In this document: positions 46,087 through 58,189 of the stretch, in pieces | Position numbering within the stretch: position 1 is the first letter of the stretch | Layout of the letters: each line of letters opens with the position of its first letter | Assembly: GCA_033297205.1 (NCBI GenBank) | Contig: MU859128.1 | Span: forward strand, 62,001-126,000 | DNA length: 64,000 nucleotides | Reading direction: 5' to 3' | Source of the DNA: Pseudoneurospora amorphoporcata | Lineage: Eukaryota > Ascomycota > Sordariomycetes > Sordariales > Sordariaceae | Translations under genes and position numbers: made by a program | The notes under the pieces: generated by a model | The model's database searches: none | Told to the model about the DNA's origin: nothing | Seen by the model: only the letters and a program-made list of their open reading frames with translations

Positions 46087-48485
46087 AGAGCCCTGATGCA
46101 GCCTTTTGGCCACTGGTATGGGAACATCAAGAGCATGAGCAAGTTTAGGGTGCACGTTGAGGTGAGGGTGGAGGTGGGCTTTGATTACTTTTTGGGTTGT
46201 TGGATCACGACTTTTACGAGTCTGAATTGTGGGCGGTTGCCTACTTCGCCTTCGAGCGATTCTCTCGCATGACGACTTTTTCTTCTTTTCTTTTTTCTTT
46301 TTTTCCCTTTTTGTTTATATGTGGTTTCAACATTATACCCCCACCTTGCAGAGGCACCGGTTTTGAAAGGGTTTGCGGAGGCGACATTACACACCCAACC
46401 GGTTGGGCACTGGCAGGAAAGTTTTGTTTAGCATGTTTTATTTTTGTACTTTTGGTATTAGACGAGGAGGATGAAGATGAAAAATTCGGGGCCGGGATCG
46501 ATAAGGAAGTTGAAAAGTTGGTTTTTTTTTGTATACATTATCAGCATCGCTGTCTTCAACACACAGCGGCTGGCATATTTACTGGCGTTTTTTAGAGGGG
46601 ATAAAAAAAAAAGAATCGAATGGGACTGCCCTTGAGTGGCATATGAACACAAGAGCATTCGAGTTGTAGCTTTGATACAGAGCATGAAGCATGTCAAGCC
46701 ATCTACTAGAACTACTGTACTACAACTACCTTATAGAGCGAGAATAATGTGAACAAATGGAAACACAAACTGCCTAGGTGCAAGTGACCTGACCTGGCCT
46801 GACCTGGCTTGACCCAAGGTACCGGTGCTGTAAGTGGGAAGGTCAACACTCAACATCCGATGTTCAATGCCAGCGATGTCACGATACCAATAGGTAATGT
46901 GACTCAACAGCCCATCCATCCAAGCAAAGTCAACCAAGAAGCTCATCCATGTCACGATCCGTCAGCAAGCAGTCTCCTCGAGCTCCTGTCTCGGACGTCA
47001 AGCCAAGAGATGAGGAGTTCAGGATAAGTGGTTGGACGGGAGTACTGACTACTGAGAGTGGACGGGCGGAGAACCCGGGTGGGTGCTGAGGTCAGAGGAG
47101 ACACCTAACGCCACCGTAATCGGAGCCCTGAGCTCAACCTTGGAACCTCACCCGTCGTTCTCCCAATGGAAGTCCCAACTTCCAATCTTGGACACCTAGC
47201 GACAAACGCGTACACTCCTCACGTAAGGTACTTTCGACGATACGACAAGAAGTCGAGAACAAGTTGAAATCGGTTTCGTCATTGCTCAGGCATCAAAATC
47301 GTAAATTTCCCCCGCAGACCGACCGTAACATACATGTACCGTCCGTCCGTATTGTACCGACAAGTAGAATAAGTGACTACCTAGTCTAAGTCGTGGAAGA
47401 AGTTACGAGTCACTTCTTAACTACCTTAGGTACGGTATGTACAATCACGCGGTCTCGCGTCCGTGTACTCAGCTGTATATACGGTATGTACCGTGACCTG
47501 GGAGGGGAGCCGGAGCACCGAGCACCGAGCTTGGGGGCGGGGATCGCGGGGGGCCCGCACTAACCGTGGCAGTGCCAGCCGCCTCGTGCCAGTCCAGGTC
47601 GTGCCAGTGTCACCAGTGCGATCCGGTCTCTCCCTACCTAAGGTATGAATCCGATGAATCCATGGGATCTCAAGGGCCGTATGGCGTGTTGGGGACGGGA
47701 GAGCTCCGGGAGGAAAAGGGATTGGGGACGGGAGAATGGGACGTTAGGGACGTTATGGTGAGGTCATCCATCGCCGTGTGGTCATGGTGGAGGGTCAGGG
47801 GCGGGGAAGAGTACCTACCTTATCTCCCGTCCAGAGAGGTCAGCTCATTTGATAGTACAAATTAGTTCGGGGTGCATAAAGATATCCCAGACAAGAGTTG
47901 GTTGGTGTCCTGAATCTTTCCATTTGGGTGTTGGACTTGCCGATTCCATTCAAGAAGGTACTTCAAAAGATGCCTGCCTTGCCAGATCCTTATCGATAAG
48001 CGGCCGCCTGCCCCGGCCCCCAGCTTAGCCGCGGTTAGTCACGCAGGGCATCTGCTGTCATTGGGCGAGTTTCGCTGCACTGCACTTCAACTGCTGTGCA
48101 TCAATTAACTTGGATGACTCTTCCCGTCTCCCGTCCTTGCAATAGCTTCGACTCAGCCGGCGAGAAAAACATCACCGAAGCTTTCTTTCTCACCGTCTCG
48201 TCACAGACTCCTCTTCAAGGCATACAAAAAGGCACACTCTCCAGCCTTTGCCATTGATTTCTACTCCATCCGTTTTCTTGCATCAGGCTTGGTTTTGCAT
48301 CCGTTGCGCTCCAGATTGGTCTTTGAACCTCTTTACACATTGCATCTTACATAGCATCATCGTCTGACCAAAATATCTACCTCCACATCCATCCGTACCA
48401 ATATACAATACCTTTCGTCCCAACTCAGTTTCCGGCCCGATGATTCTTAGGATATATCTATTACTTGTGTGAGACACAGAACAAG
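46087..48485. other. Intergenic, no gene seen
   Basis: This is 2.4 kb between the arrestin and GTPase genes. It holds an inverted copy of the dispersed motif (about 46,845-46,872) and several GTACCTTAGGTAC-like palindromes (47,225, 47,428, 47,635). A pyrimidine-rich stretch before 48,486 is typical of a fungal core promoter. Confidence 0.4.
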
Positions 48486-50570
48486 ATGGCATCAAAACAG
48501 GCACCGCACGAACGACGAAAAGGCGAAGCTGCCCTTTGCGACTTTGCCGAGTACGTCGAGAGACAGCAGGCATTGCGCTACCCGAACAAGGCTGACCAGA
48601 GCCAGACTGCGACGACGGCAGCAGCAGCAGCAGCAGCAGGCGCAGGCGCAAGTTCAACAACAGTATCACCAACAAACGACGCTCCCGACCAAGTCGAACA
48701 TCATGCCGAGCTCGACGACATCCTCGACAGCCTCAACCTCTCGGAGCCCGGTCCGCGAATAAGACTCCGCGATCTCCTCCTTTCCGCGCCTAACGATGAC
48801 GGCTCCCTCCAGAGACTCGCCGACATCGTTAGCGAGCGATTAGACGAAGGCCACGGCGAGTCCGTCTTCGACATCGGCTTCGAGAATCACGGCGAGAGTA
48901 TGAAGTTGACCAAGGACGATTGGGAGGTGGCATACAAGAGGTTATCGCAGGCCGCAGCCAAGATCGGCGCCGACTGCCAGCTGCTATTGACCAAGAACTT
49001 GGGCGGCCATCTCGACGGCACCCCGACTCGCGACGGCGATGTAAGCGGCAAGGTGATGATCCGTCGACGCCCGTCTGCAGCCGAGGAGGTGATTGAAACA
49101 CGAATAGCAGTCGTGGGCAATGTCGACGCCGGCAAATCCTCCATGTTGGGCGTCCTAGTCAAAGGCGACTTAGACGACGGCCGCGGTTGCGCGCGCGTAA
49201 ACCTCTTCAGGCACAAGCACGAGATCGAGACGGGCCGTACGTCTTCTGTTGGCATGGAAATCATGGGTTTCGATTCGCATGGACAGACCGTCCTCTCCGA
49301 CACTCCCGGCCGCAAGCTCTCGTGGGAGGAAATCGGCAAGCGCAGTGCCAAAGTAATCACCTTCACGGACTTGGCGGGCCACGAGCGTTACTTGAGGACT
49401 ACCGTCTTTGGCCTGCTGTCATCGTCGCCGAATTACTGCCTGCTCATGGTGGCGGCCAACAACGGGCTAATAGGCATGTCCAAGGAGCACCTGGGTATTG
49501 CCCTGGCGCTCAACGTGCCGATCATGGTGGTCATCACCAAGATCGACATCTGCCCGCCCAACATCTTGGAACAGACAATCACCCAGATCACCCGCATCTT
49601 GAAGTCTCCTGGCGCGAGAAAGATCCCCATCTTCATCAAGAGCCGCGAGGAATGCATCAACACGGCGACCCAGTTCGTCTCCCAGCGCATCTGCCCCATT
49701 TTCCAGGTATCCAACGTCACGGGCGAGAACCTGGACTTGGTCCGCGCGTTCCTCAACATCTTGCCGCATCATGGACGGTACGACGCCGACGCGCCGTTCG
49801 AGTTCCACGTCAACGACACTTTCAGCGTTCCCCACGTCGGCACCGTCGTCTCGGGCATCGTCAAATCGGGAGTGATCCATGCGGGCGATGAGGTTTACCT
49901 GGGGCCGGATGGCTTGGGGAAGTTCACGACCACGGCGATCAGGTCGATTGAAAGAAAGAGGATAGGCGTCCCGGCCGCGAGTGCGGGGCAGTCGGCGAGC
50001 TTTGCGCTTAAGAGGGTCAAGAGAAAGGATGTGCGTAAGGGCATGGTGGTGTTGTCCAAGACTGCGGAAAGTGGACCGCCCAAGGTGTATCGGGAGTTTG
50101 TTGCTGAAGGTATTTTTCTGTCCGTTCTGAACCCTCTTCCCAGGGTGCTCCTCTTCACCACCACCACTGCGTTTTAAGTTCCGTTTACTAAGTCTAACGT
50201 GCAACGTGGTGCAACAGTCCTAATCCTCTCCCACGCAACCACCATCAAAACCAAGTACCAGGCCATGCTCCACGTCGGTCCCGTCTCCCAGACGTGCGCC
50301 ATCATCGACGTCGACCGTCCATTTATCAGAACCGGTGACAGAGCCACGGTCGCGTTCCGGTTCGTCCAGAGACCTGAATACTTGGTCCCGGGGGATAGGC
50401 TGCTCTTTAGAGAGGGCAGGACTAAGGGGTTGGGTATTGTCAAGAGTTTGGGGTATGATGCGGAGCGGCCGTTGGGCGGGGTTACTGTGGGCGGAGGGGA
50501 GGGGGGTGAGGGGGGTGAGAAGGGCGTTGTTGGTGGTGGGGATGCTAATGAGGGGCAGGTTGGTGCTTGA
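48486..50570 (+). CDS. GTPBP1/GTPBP2-type translational GTPase, 2 exons, about 658 aa
   Basis: Exons are 48,486-50,109 and 50,218-50,570, with a 108-nt intron (GTATTT...CAACAG, branch CTAAC). The GTPase core has G1 GNVDAGKSS (about 209-217), G3 DLAGHERY (about 295-302) and G4 TKID (about 351-354), then an EF-Tu-like domain II (HVGTVVSGIVKSG) and domain III ending VPGDRLLFREGRTKGLG. This is the layout of GTPBP1/2, relatives of EF1A/Hbs1 linked in animals to ribosome rescue and mRNA turnover; the fungal role is inferred. An Ala tract (residues 45-55) and a Gly/Glu-rich tail are low complexity. Cytosolic. Confidence 0.88.
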
Positions 50571-51595
50571 TAGTGCTGGTTTGGGGTTCGGGCTACGATG
50601 CTGTGGTGGTGGCAAGAAGTTGGCGTTTCCTTTCTTGCTCTCTTATTTTTCCGCATGGCATCATTTTATTGTCTTGATATCTCATATATGGAGCAGGGAA
50701 GTCAGCGCATGTTTGGTACAGAACGATTAGTGTGTCATCATCTGCAGCTATTAGCGTACTAATAGTATGAACCACATGGCGTCTGTAAATGTATCCCAAG
50801 GGGACGAAAAGTGAGTTTGTACGGATCTTGGCATGGCCAGCACCGGAATACAAAGATGGGATTCCTTCCTTCAGGATCGTACTGAGTTGTTTGTTCAAGT
50901 AATTTTCTCAGCCTCGTTGAAACGAGGTGCTGCCTGATGGCCGGGAATAACAATGGTATATCTGTTGCCGTTGATCTAACGTATCTCTCGGCTCTAATGA
51001 CAGCTTAAATCAATGAACATGATGTGATGGATGGTGATGGCCACGCGTCTAAAAGTCTCCTTCCTTCCTTCCTTCCCGTCCTCTTCATACCCTTTTCCTT
51101 CAGGTCCTCCTGTCCATGGTGATTTAGGTTTGCCTTTTCGGGTGTCTCCCAGTGACCACCTCAGTCTCAGCGACCACCGCCCATATTCTTCATCTCCAAG
51201 TGAGACCAACCCCCAGATTCAATTGTGACGGCGCAGAGTAAACTCGGATGCTGACTGACGGCGTAGGGAACCCAGCTTGCGAGCGACCATCCAGAATCCT
51301 CCGCCTGCCTGCCCCTGCCCCTGCCCATTTCCCTCCCCTTTCATAGTCCCCCTACCTATCCACGCCCTCCCACCCAAAACTTTGCCTCATCCATACGCCA
51401 CCAGCGAGCGACAACTTCCACTTGCCGCCGATGGGCAACCAACCAGTCCTGACCAAGCGGGCGGGCCGGCAAAGGGTTTGTGGATGTGGATGCCGTAGTA
51501 GCGATGGCGGAAATCGTCGTGCTCGTCGGTGACTGGTATTCCTACGGTACCTTCGCGTCATCGATCATCAACACGCACGACCTTCTTCTCAATTC
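50571..51595. other. Convergent intergenic region, no gene seen
   Basis: This is 1.0 kb between the 3' ends of the GTPase gene (plus) and LSM3 (minus). There is a CTTC-repeat stretch near 51,059-51,080 and C-rich DNA near 51,300-51,345. No coding region supported. Confidence 0.4.
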
Positions 51596-52186
51596 TCAAG
51601 AACGGGTAGAGGGCGAGATGAGCACGACCGAATCGCCGCGGACGAAGAGCATTTCGGATTTGCGGGAGATGGTCTGTCGTTTTGTTAGCATGGGGGTGAG
51701 TGGTTTAGGGGAGAAGAGAAGGGGGAAGGTGGGTGAACATGGAAGGGGGGAGGAGAAGGGAGTGCTAAGTGTTAGAGTGCTGACCGACCTTCAAATCATC
51801 CTCATCGGCATCGTCATCGTCAACGACGTAAATGGTCTCTTCGACTTCACCGAGCACTAGGTTGCAGTGGGAGTCGTAGGCCTACAAACGAACGTCATAG
51901 GATTTGAGTTGAGTTAGCAATGAGTCCGGCTCGGGGCGTGTGTGAAGATGGGTGATGGTGGTGGTGGGAAATAGGGGGGTGGGCAGGCATGCGAAAAGGG
52001 GACGGACATGTATGTAAACATTGATGAGGTGGACTGGACTGGACTGGACTGGACTGGACTTACGTGCAGACGGCCCTTGAGTTCGCGATCGCCTCGCAGC
52101 TTGACACAGACAACCTCATCGAGCAAAAGGCGGACGAGGTCCATGGGCTCGGAAACGGAGCCGGCATCTTCTACTGCGTCGGCCAT
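51596..52186 (-). CDS. lsm3: U6 snRNA-associated Sm-like protein LSM3, 3 exons, 97 aa
   Basis: Exons are 52,186-52,064, 51,881-51,789 and 51,673-51,596 (294 nt), with introns of 182 and 115 nt. The Sm1 motif is EVVCVKLRGDRELKGRLHAYDSH in shorter pieces (KLRGDREL, GRLHAYD, then NLVLGEVEE), and Sm2 is MLFVRGDSVVLISP. Length and motifs fit LSM3, a subunit of the LSM1-7 (mRNA decapping) and LSM2-8 (U6 snRNA) rings. The first intron begins GTAAGTCC and runs straight into a pentanucleotide microsatellite. Initiation at MADAVEDAG is the only in-frame ATG before the Sm fold. Confidence 0.93.
52029..52060. repeat. (GGACT)n microsatellite beside the LSM3 5' splice site
   Basis: About six GGACT units on the plus strand, read as AGTCC repeats on the LSM3 strand, start 3-5 nt inside intron 1 and overlap the splice-donor consensus. 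Confidence 0.9.
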
Positions 52187-52699
52187 TTTGTGTGATGTGA
52201 TGTGTATGTATTAAAAGGACCCAAAAACGAATAAATGAGTCAAGTTCTGTCGTTATGTTCAGTTGTTCTTCTTTGTTGATGGACCTGCCCTGGAACGATG
52301 ATGAGAGTGCCAGTAACGGCGGGGGGGTTTGCCTGCCGTGCCCGATTTGTGCAAGCGCTGGGAATTGAGGTCACTTGCAGTGCCAGCTGGTCGCATGCAG
52401 TGCCAAGAAGAAGAAAGGTGACGCACGGACGAACTGCCCTCGGTGAGAGCTTGACCGACGGACTCTTAAACGCTTATGTCAGAGCTTCCACTTTGACTGG
52501 GCAGGGTCTTGGCAGGAACAGGCGCTCAAACTCAAAGTGACAGGCCTTCCCCGGATTTGCAAGCATGGCGAGATCCATCGCACTTCTCCTTTTGTAGTCT
52601 AGTTAGCGGGGCTGACCTACACATTTCGACTTACACCAGCAGCTTCAACACCACGAACGAGAGATGCCAATGGCAGTGTTATCTCCCTAGAGGTATCCA
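52187..52699. promoter_or_regulatory. Divergent promoter region, LSM3 / mitochondrial factor
   Basis: This is 513 bp between divergent start codons. No clear TATA box; no other feature seen. Confidence 0.4.
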
Positions 52700-54946
52700 A
52701 TGGCTCCCCTCCTCTCGTGTCGCGGGGCGGTTCGAGTCCCTCCGACAACCGCCGTCAAGCTCCAGACTCGGAAGCTCTCCCATTCTACGATATCGGCAAT
52801 CCCATACCCAGGCGACTTTGTCCACCAGCAGCTCCAAGAACAAGGACAACCCCTCCAACAAGACGAGCTCCTCCTCCTCCGAACCCTTCTCGCGAGACCA
52901 GTCGCAAAGAAACCACCTCCTCCAAAACGAGCGCCATGGATAGACGGCTTTACCGGCGCCTTCAGACAGCCCCACAAGATGCTCTCCTACTTCAGAGAAA
53001 ACAAGCTCGAAATCCTACAGCTCCCACCAACGGCCTTCAGCGAGCTTCTCCGGTCCGTCGATCCACTCGACGCCATTCGCAAAGACCAAGACCCGCTAGG
53101 AGACATCTGGGTCGACCCCGTCATGGCCGACTGGTCACCGCTGGGAGCTCTGGTCAACAACTACGGCATCAGGAAAAGAAACACGGACCTCTACCCCCTC
53201 GTCCACGAAGCCGCCTTCCGTCGATTCCACAACGGTTCCCCTCTTCTGCTGTCCGACTACAAGGTCTTGCTACGCTACGCCGGATCGATTTCGGATCCCG
53301 TCCTCGCCCGCAAGATCTGGTTCCACATGAACGTCTCCGAAAAGATGTGGGAGCGCCAGACGGATCTGTATGCCGAGTTTCTCAAGGCCCGGTTCTTGAC
53401 GGAACCGCTGTACACCCAAAACAACCGGCACGACTTCCGCGTCAAGCCTGTGAATCTGTTTCCCGAGAAGCGGTTTTTGCCCTACTTTACGGCCGATAAC
53501 CTCTCCCAGCTACGGCAGATGAACTTTGACGAGACGAACAAGCGGATGGACAGGTTCGGGCAGAATCCTGATGCTGAGCACAAGGTGGAATACCTGATGC
53601 GCATGTTACGGCGAAGTTCACCTGTTGATCTCGTCTTTGGCGCCGCAAGAAACCGGGTACATCTGCTGTCAGAAGAGTTCATCTGCGCTGCGCTGATAGC
53701 CTACGCCAGAACAGGAGTCATGGAAGACGTCCAGTCCGTTCTCTGGTTCAACTACAAGATCGACGTCACCGGGTCCATCGAAACCGGCGACTTGAGCATC
53801 ACGGGCGGACGGCGAGACTTTTACCCCGGTTCGCCCATGGCGCCCACCGTCCGTCTGTTACAAACCATCGCTACCTGCTACGGGTCAAACGGCATGATAG
53901 CCATGGCATGCAAGATGCTCGACCACGTTTCCGCGACGTACCGCCTCCCGATACCCTCATCAGTCTGGTTCGAGCTCCTAGAATGGGCCTACATCCACAC
54001 CTCCCCGCGCGCAGCCAAAGAGTGGAAGATGGTTTCGATCCCCGGCCGCCGCCTCCACCGCAACGCCGTCCAACTAATCTGGGACACCATGACTTCTCCG
54101 CCGTATAACGCCGTCCCGGGGTTCCCGCAATACAAAATCTACGTCGAATGGCTGATCAAGAACAACAAGACCGAGCGAGCAATCCAAATCATGTTGGACC
54201 TCGAACCGCTTTACCGAAAGCAAGTGGACGAGTTACAAGCCCTTTACCCCTTGCACGCCTTCAACCAGGCCGCATTTGCACCACACTCGCCGACCCACGA
54301 CACCCTTCTCTGGGACAAAACCCTGGTCAGAAAGGATTACATGGTCCACACTTTCGCCAGATGGTTGTCCCTCGTCTTCAAACGCATAAAATCCCCCGTC
54401 CACCTCCCCCCCGGCGGTTCAAGTTCCAAGCCCCCCAAAATCTTCCCCTCCCACGACATAAGCACAAGGTTGATCCCACAACTCATCCACGCCTTCCAGG
54501 GCCTCCTCCCGGACACGATCCACTACGAGATCCCCACGGGCGTCATAAGATTTAAGCGCGGCGTTGACGCCCCGCAAGGATTCCGAGCAGAGAAAAGATG
54601 GACGGAAGTGAAAAAGGGGGCGGTGGTCAGTATGGATTTGAGGCCGGAGACGGCGAGGGGGTTCAATCGGTTGAGGGAACACAGTCTTGATCTATTAAAA
54701 GGGGAGGAGTTGCAGAGGGCGGCGGGGGAGACGGTGGAGACTTTGAGGGCTAGGGCGGTAGACAGAAAGGGGGTGGAGGAGTTGGTGGAGGAGATTTTGC
54801 AATTGGGGATGGATGAGAGGGGTAGGGGGGTGAGGGAGGGGGTTGGTATGGACCCCGGGGTAAGACGGAGGGGAAGGAGGGTGGATGAGGAGGTGAAGAG
54901 GATGGAGAGAAAGAGGGCGGAGAAGGTGTTGAGGTTGTTGACGTAG
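52700..54946 (+). CDS. Mitochondrial ATPase expression-type protein (helical/PPR-like), 748 aa
   Basis: One exon. The N-terminus (first 35 residues) is rich in Arg, Ser and Thr without acidic residues, as in a mitochondrial targeting peptide. The central part consists of helical pairs of PPR-like spacing, for example ICAALIAYARTGVMEDVQ, LLQTIATCYGSNGM, IPSSVWFELLEWAYIH and YKIYVEWLIKNNKTERAI. The last resembles the conserved core of the fungal 'mitochondrial ATPase expression' family (Atp13/Aep-like), whose yeast members stabilise or activate translation of mitochondrial ATP-synthase mRNAs. The family assignment is from pattern memory and moderate. The C-terminal 100 residues are highly charged, with a possible coiled coil. 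Confidence 0.7.
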   Translation: MAPLLSCRGAVRVPPTTAVKLQTRKLSHSTISAIPYPGDFVHQQLQEQGQPLQQDELLLLRTLLARPVAKKPPPPKRAPWIDGFTGAFRQPHKMLSYFRENKLEILQLPPTAFSELLRSVDPLDAIRKDQDPLGDIWVDPVMADWSPLGALVNNYGIRKRNTDLYPLVHEAAFRRFHNGSPLLLSDYKVLLRYAGSISDPVLARKIWFHMNVSEKMWERQTDLYAEFLKARFLTEPLYTQNNRHDFRVKPVNLFPEKRFLPYFTADNLSQLRQMNFDETNKRMDRFGQNPDAEHKVEYLMRMLRRSSPVDLVFGAARNRVHLLSEEFICAALIAYARTGVMEDVQSVLWFNYKIDVTGSIETGDLSITGGRRDFYPGSPMAPTVRLLQTIATCYGSNGMIAMACKMLDHVSATYRLPIPSSVWFELLEWAYIHTSPRAAKEWKMVSIPGRRLHRNAVQLIWDTMTSPPYNAVPGFPQYKIYVEWLIKNNKTERAIQIMLDLEPLYRKQVDELQALYPLHAFNQAAFAPHSPTHDTLLWDKTLVRKDYMVHTFARWLSLVFKRIKSPVHLPPGGSSSKPPKIFPSHDISTRLIPQLIHAFQGLLPDTIHYEIPTGVIRFKRGVDAPQGFRAEKRWTEVKKGAVVSMDLRPETARGFNRLREHSLDLLKGEELQRAAGETVETLRARAVDRKGVEELVEEILQLGMDERGRGVREGVGMDPGVRRRGRRVDEEVKRMERKRAEKVLRLLT

Positions 54947-55362
54947 GAGACACTGGTTGCGGTGCTGGCAAGGTTCATTCGCTTCAAAAGTAGTGAGTGA
55001 GTGGTTTGACAGGAAACGGTTTACATGTTACGACTTCATGATGATGAGCACTTACTTGACTGACGGTAAATAAAGTATCCTTGGAACGAGCGAGCGAAAG
55101 CATGGCGCTGGCGTTGTCTTGAGCTCAAACAAGGCTCAGATGCAATATCATTCTTACACACACTTTTCCCGGTATCCCATGCTATGCTATTTTATGCTAT
55201 ACATGATATGTCCACTAACCTGTCCGTCGACCTCCCCGGCCTTGGGGGCAAAGCCAGTAAGTATACGGAATCCCATCCCATCCCACCATAAATGCTTCTC
55301 TGACCAGGCATCAACTCCGTCATGTGCCTCAAAGCCACCACTTCTCTCCAGACACCTAGAGT
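54947..55362. other. Convergent intergenic region, no gene seen
   Basis: Short region between two convergent 3' ends; only a few ATGCTATG-type short repeats near 55,178-55,208. Confidence 0.4.
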
Positions 55363-56538
55363 CTACTCGTTACCCTTCCCAGCAGCAGGAGCAGGAGCAG
55401 CAGCCTCGACCTTTTCCAACACCAGATTATTCACATACATGTACCTGCTCAAACCAATCCATCCATACCTGAACCATCTCATCTGGCTCACATGTGCCTG
55501 TGTCATGGCCGCCCACGCCTTGTCCACACTCGGCCACGCCTCCCCACCAGGAACAAGGTTATTCATAAACACCAATGCGCCCGGCCTCTCTTGCTTGTCC
55601 TTTCTTGTGATGCCCGCTGACCACGCCCATTCCAGCAGGGTGGGAAGCGCGTCGATAATCCCGCTGTACTTGCGCGCAATGCCCAGCGTCGGAAGCGTGT
55701 AGATGTCCACCTGCCCCTGTCCCTTGTCCTTGTTTTTCCCCGCCGCTGCAGCGGTCAATAGCTGGGAGACGAACAGGCGCGCGCCGTGGTAAAGAGAAAT
55801 GTGATTGGGATGTCCTGAAACGCCGTGTTTGTCAAAGGTGATTATCGTGTCGATTGTGGGGTTTATTTCCCCTTTGGTTTTAGTCGCCTTGTTGTTGTTC
55901 TTCTTCCCCGACGACCGAGTGCTGGTGGTTTCGTTCAGCTCGGGAGCGAATGCTGAAGCGAGCAAGTGGGAGATGCGCTCGGGGTCCCAGGTCGTGGTCA
56001 TGCTATCGGGGAAGAAGGGAGAGTCGATGACGAAGACGTCGTCCGAGGGGGAGCGCAGGCCGAGGAGAGTGCCGGATTTGGCGAGTTCGCGCTTGCGGGT
56101 TGGGCCGAGGCCTTCTGCGTCGCCTTTGTTTTGGATTTTCGACAGTTGTTAGTATTAGCGATTGTTGGGAGAACGAACCTGGAACTGGAGGGTGGTGTTG
56201 AGGATGGCTCATGTAGGTAGGTAGGCTGGGAGGTGGAATAGACTGCGCGAACAGCAAACCAAGTGTAGGACGAAGAAGGAAGACGCAAAAACAGGCACCA
56301 TAAACATAAACATACCACTACTCAAACACAAAATCTTGACATGGTTCCCCGTCTCGGGCCTCGTAAGCGCCAACACGGTCGGCGCAAAGAACATGGCCTC
56401 ATCGTCCGGGTGGGCAATCAGCAGGCATATCCGCTTGTTGCGCAAGACTGGAAAGCGGGTGGCGACGATGGAGACGGTGTAGATGTAGAGCGAGGGAATC
56501 ACCACGGCGGCTAGGCCGAGGGCTGTTAGCCAGTTCAT
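55363..56538 (-). CDS. gpi12: GPI12 / PIG-L: GlcNAc-phosphatidylinositol de-N-acetylase, about 327 aa
   Basis: Exon 1 (56,538-56,316) starts MNWLTALGL with an N-terminal hydrophobic membrane anchor. A 192-nt intron (GTATGT...ACAAAG, branch TACTAAC) leads to exon 2 (56,123-55,363). Catalytic landmarks are AHPDDEAMFF (about 43-52; metal-binding HPDDE), the junction-spanning SSGDAEGLGPTRKREL, and HGVSGHPNHISLYHG (about 175-189). It carries out the second step of GPI-anchor synthesis at the endoplasmic reticulum, removing acetate from GlcNAc-PI. Two low-complexity insertions (SGKKNNNKATKTKG; AAAAGKNKDKGQG) are unusual but lie in loops. Confidence 0.92.
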
Positions 56539-57434
56539 GGTGTTGACTCGGGATTTCAATTGTTGAATGATGACGGATGATTAGTGGTTGGGAGAAGTTG
56601 TGGTAGCTAGCGTCATGGACGCCGTGGTCCCCTGAAGCTTGGGCGCTGAGGCAGGGATAATATGTTATCTTATCGCGGTCGGGCCCGCTTGGGGGATTGG
56701 CCCGGGCCCGGGCTGCGGATTGTGGGGGGAAGTGGAGGCCGAGGCTACAGTCCACAGGTACCTTAAGGGCCTTTGACTGCCTGGCATAAGACAATGTCCT
56801 TGTGGACGTCTACAGGTACGAGAAGGCACGAGGTTCGGATTGGGTTTCCCCGCCATCTACCAACGGGAGCTTATTATACGGAACGGCAGGGGCCGACGGG
56901 AGGTGTGACGGTAGGATGGAAGACAAGGAGGGATGGAATGTCTCGCACGAGGAATAGACATGACAGCCAGTGAGGACTTGGACAACATGCAAGGGAATTT
57001 AAGAGGGCAGCCGCGTGGTTCCATGTCACAAGGCTGTACAACCCCGGAAGACGAGGAACAATTCCAGAGCCTTGTACAAGAAAAGGTACCGTACTTGGTT
57101 GCCTTTTCCTCCTGAACAATCGGAGAATATAGATGATAATCAGGAACGTGTCATCTGTGGTTGGTACAGCATTTAAATTGAAGAGTACCTTGGAATCGTT
57201 TAAGTTTATTAAATGTTATCGAGACCTCTTATCGTGCAAGTGGGGCAATTGCGGGAGCTACCTCTAGCAGCTGACCCACTGAAGCTCCAGGGGGCATCAT
57301 TCAACTGAATTCCATCGAATCGCGTCTTCCATTCCATCGTCATCTTCCCGTCCACTGGCTTCCACTTCCATTCCTTACATGCCATTATCCCCAGAGCCGC
57401 AATAATCCATCCTCACCCAGACACAAACATCACA
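56539..57434. promoter_or_regulatory. Divergent intergenic region, GPI12 / DUF7719 gene
   Basis: This is 0.9 kb between divergent start codons. No gene, RNA or clear repeat recognised. Confidence 0.4.
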
Positions 57435-58189
57435 ATGGGCCGAAAACGCGCAGAGTCACCGTCCAACATCAAGTTCCAGTACCCCGACCGTAGCGGACCC
57501 AAGGAAAAGACGCTCCTGGAGCTGGCCGAGGAAAGGGGGCTCTTTGCACAGGCGCAGAAGAAACAGGAGGAAAACGACTTAAAGGCAAAGGCGCCCAATA
57601 TCACAAAGATTCCCATCACAAAGCCAAAAGCAAAAGATGACCAAGACAACGAACCACCACCACTGTCCCCCGGAGCCGAACGCTTCCTCGAAACCACCCT
57701 CTACACCATGAGCATAACCATGCTGCACTTCACCTTGGACGTCCTCGTCCAGAACCAATACTCGGCCGATCGCATCGTGTGGCCCAAGGTTTGCATGAGG
57801 GCACTTCAAGCCTTGTTTGGTATGCCGTCAATTACGGAAACACCTTTGAGACTACAACCACCTACTGACGTCTTGCTGCCCACCCAGTCTTTGGCCTCCT
57901 CATCTACACCCTCCACGCCCACTCGTCGAACCCGACCATCCTTCCCGGCCTTCCTGCCCGCTTCCAAAACCATGCCCGACAGGTCATCTTCCTCGTCACG
58001 AGCGTCTGCTCGGGATGCTACCTGATCCACATCACAAACACGTACGGATACCTGGCCGTCATGAAGCAAGCGCCACCTGTCGGTTGCCTGTGGGTGTGGT
58101 CCGTCGTCGAACTCGAGCTTCCTTGGGCTGTCCTAAGCCTGGCAGTTGCAGGCACATATCTCAAAGTCAGAGGTTATGACATCAAGTGA
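57435..58189 (+). CDS. DUF7719 membrane protein, 2 exons, about 228 aa
   Basis: Exons are 57,435-57,819 and 57,888-58,189 around a 68-nt intron (GTATGC...ACCCAG, branch CTGAC). The start MGRKRAESPSN is followed by a charged, disordered 80 residues, then four hydrophobic segments: TLYTMSITMLHFTLDVLV, ALFVFGLLIYTLH, VIFLVTSVCSGCYLIHI and LPWAVLSLAVAGTYL. This layout and the closing KVRGYDIK match a conserved fungal family of unknown function (DUF7719). It is probably an integral membrane protein of the secretory pathway. Confidence 0.82.

Noticed and set aside
49467..50204. 245-codon minus-strand frame opposite the GTPase gene
   Set aside because: Shadow of the real GTPase frame; no family motif.
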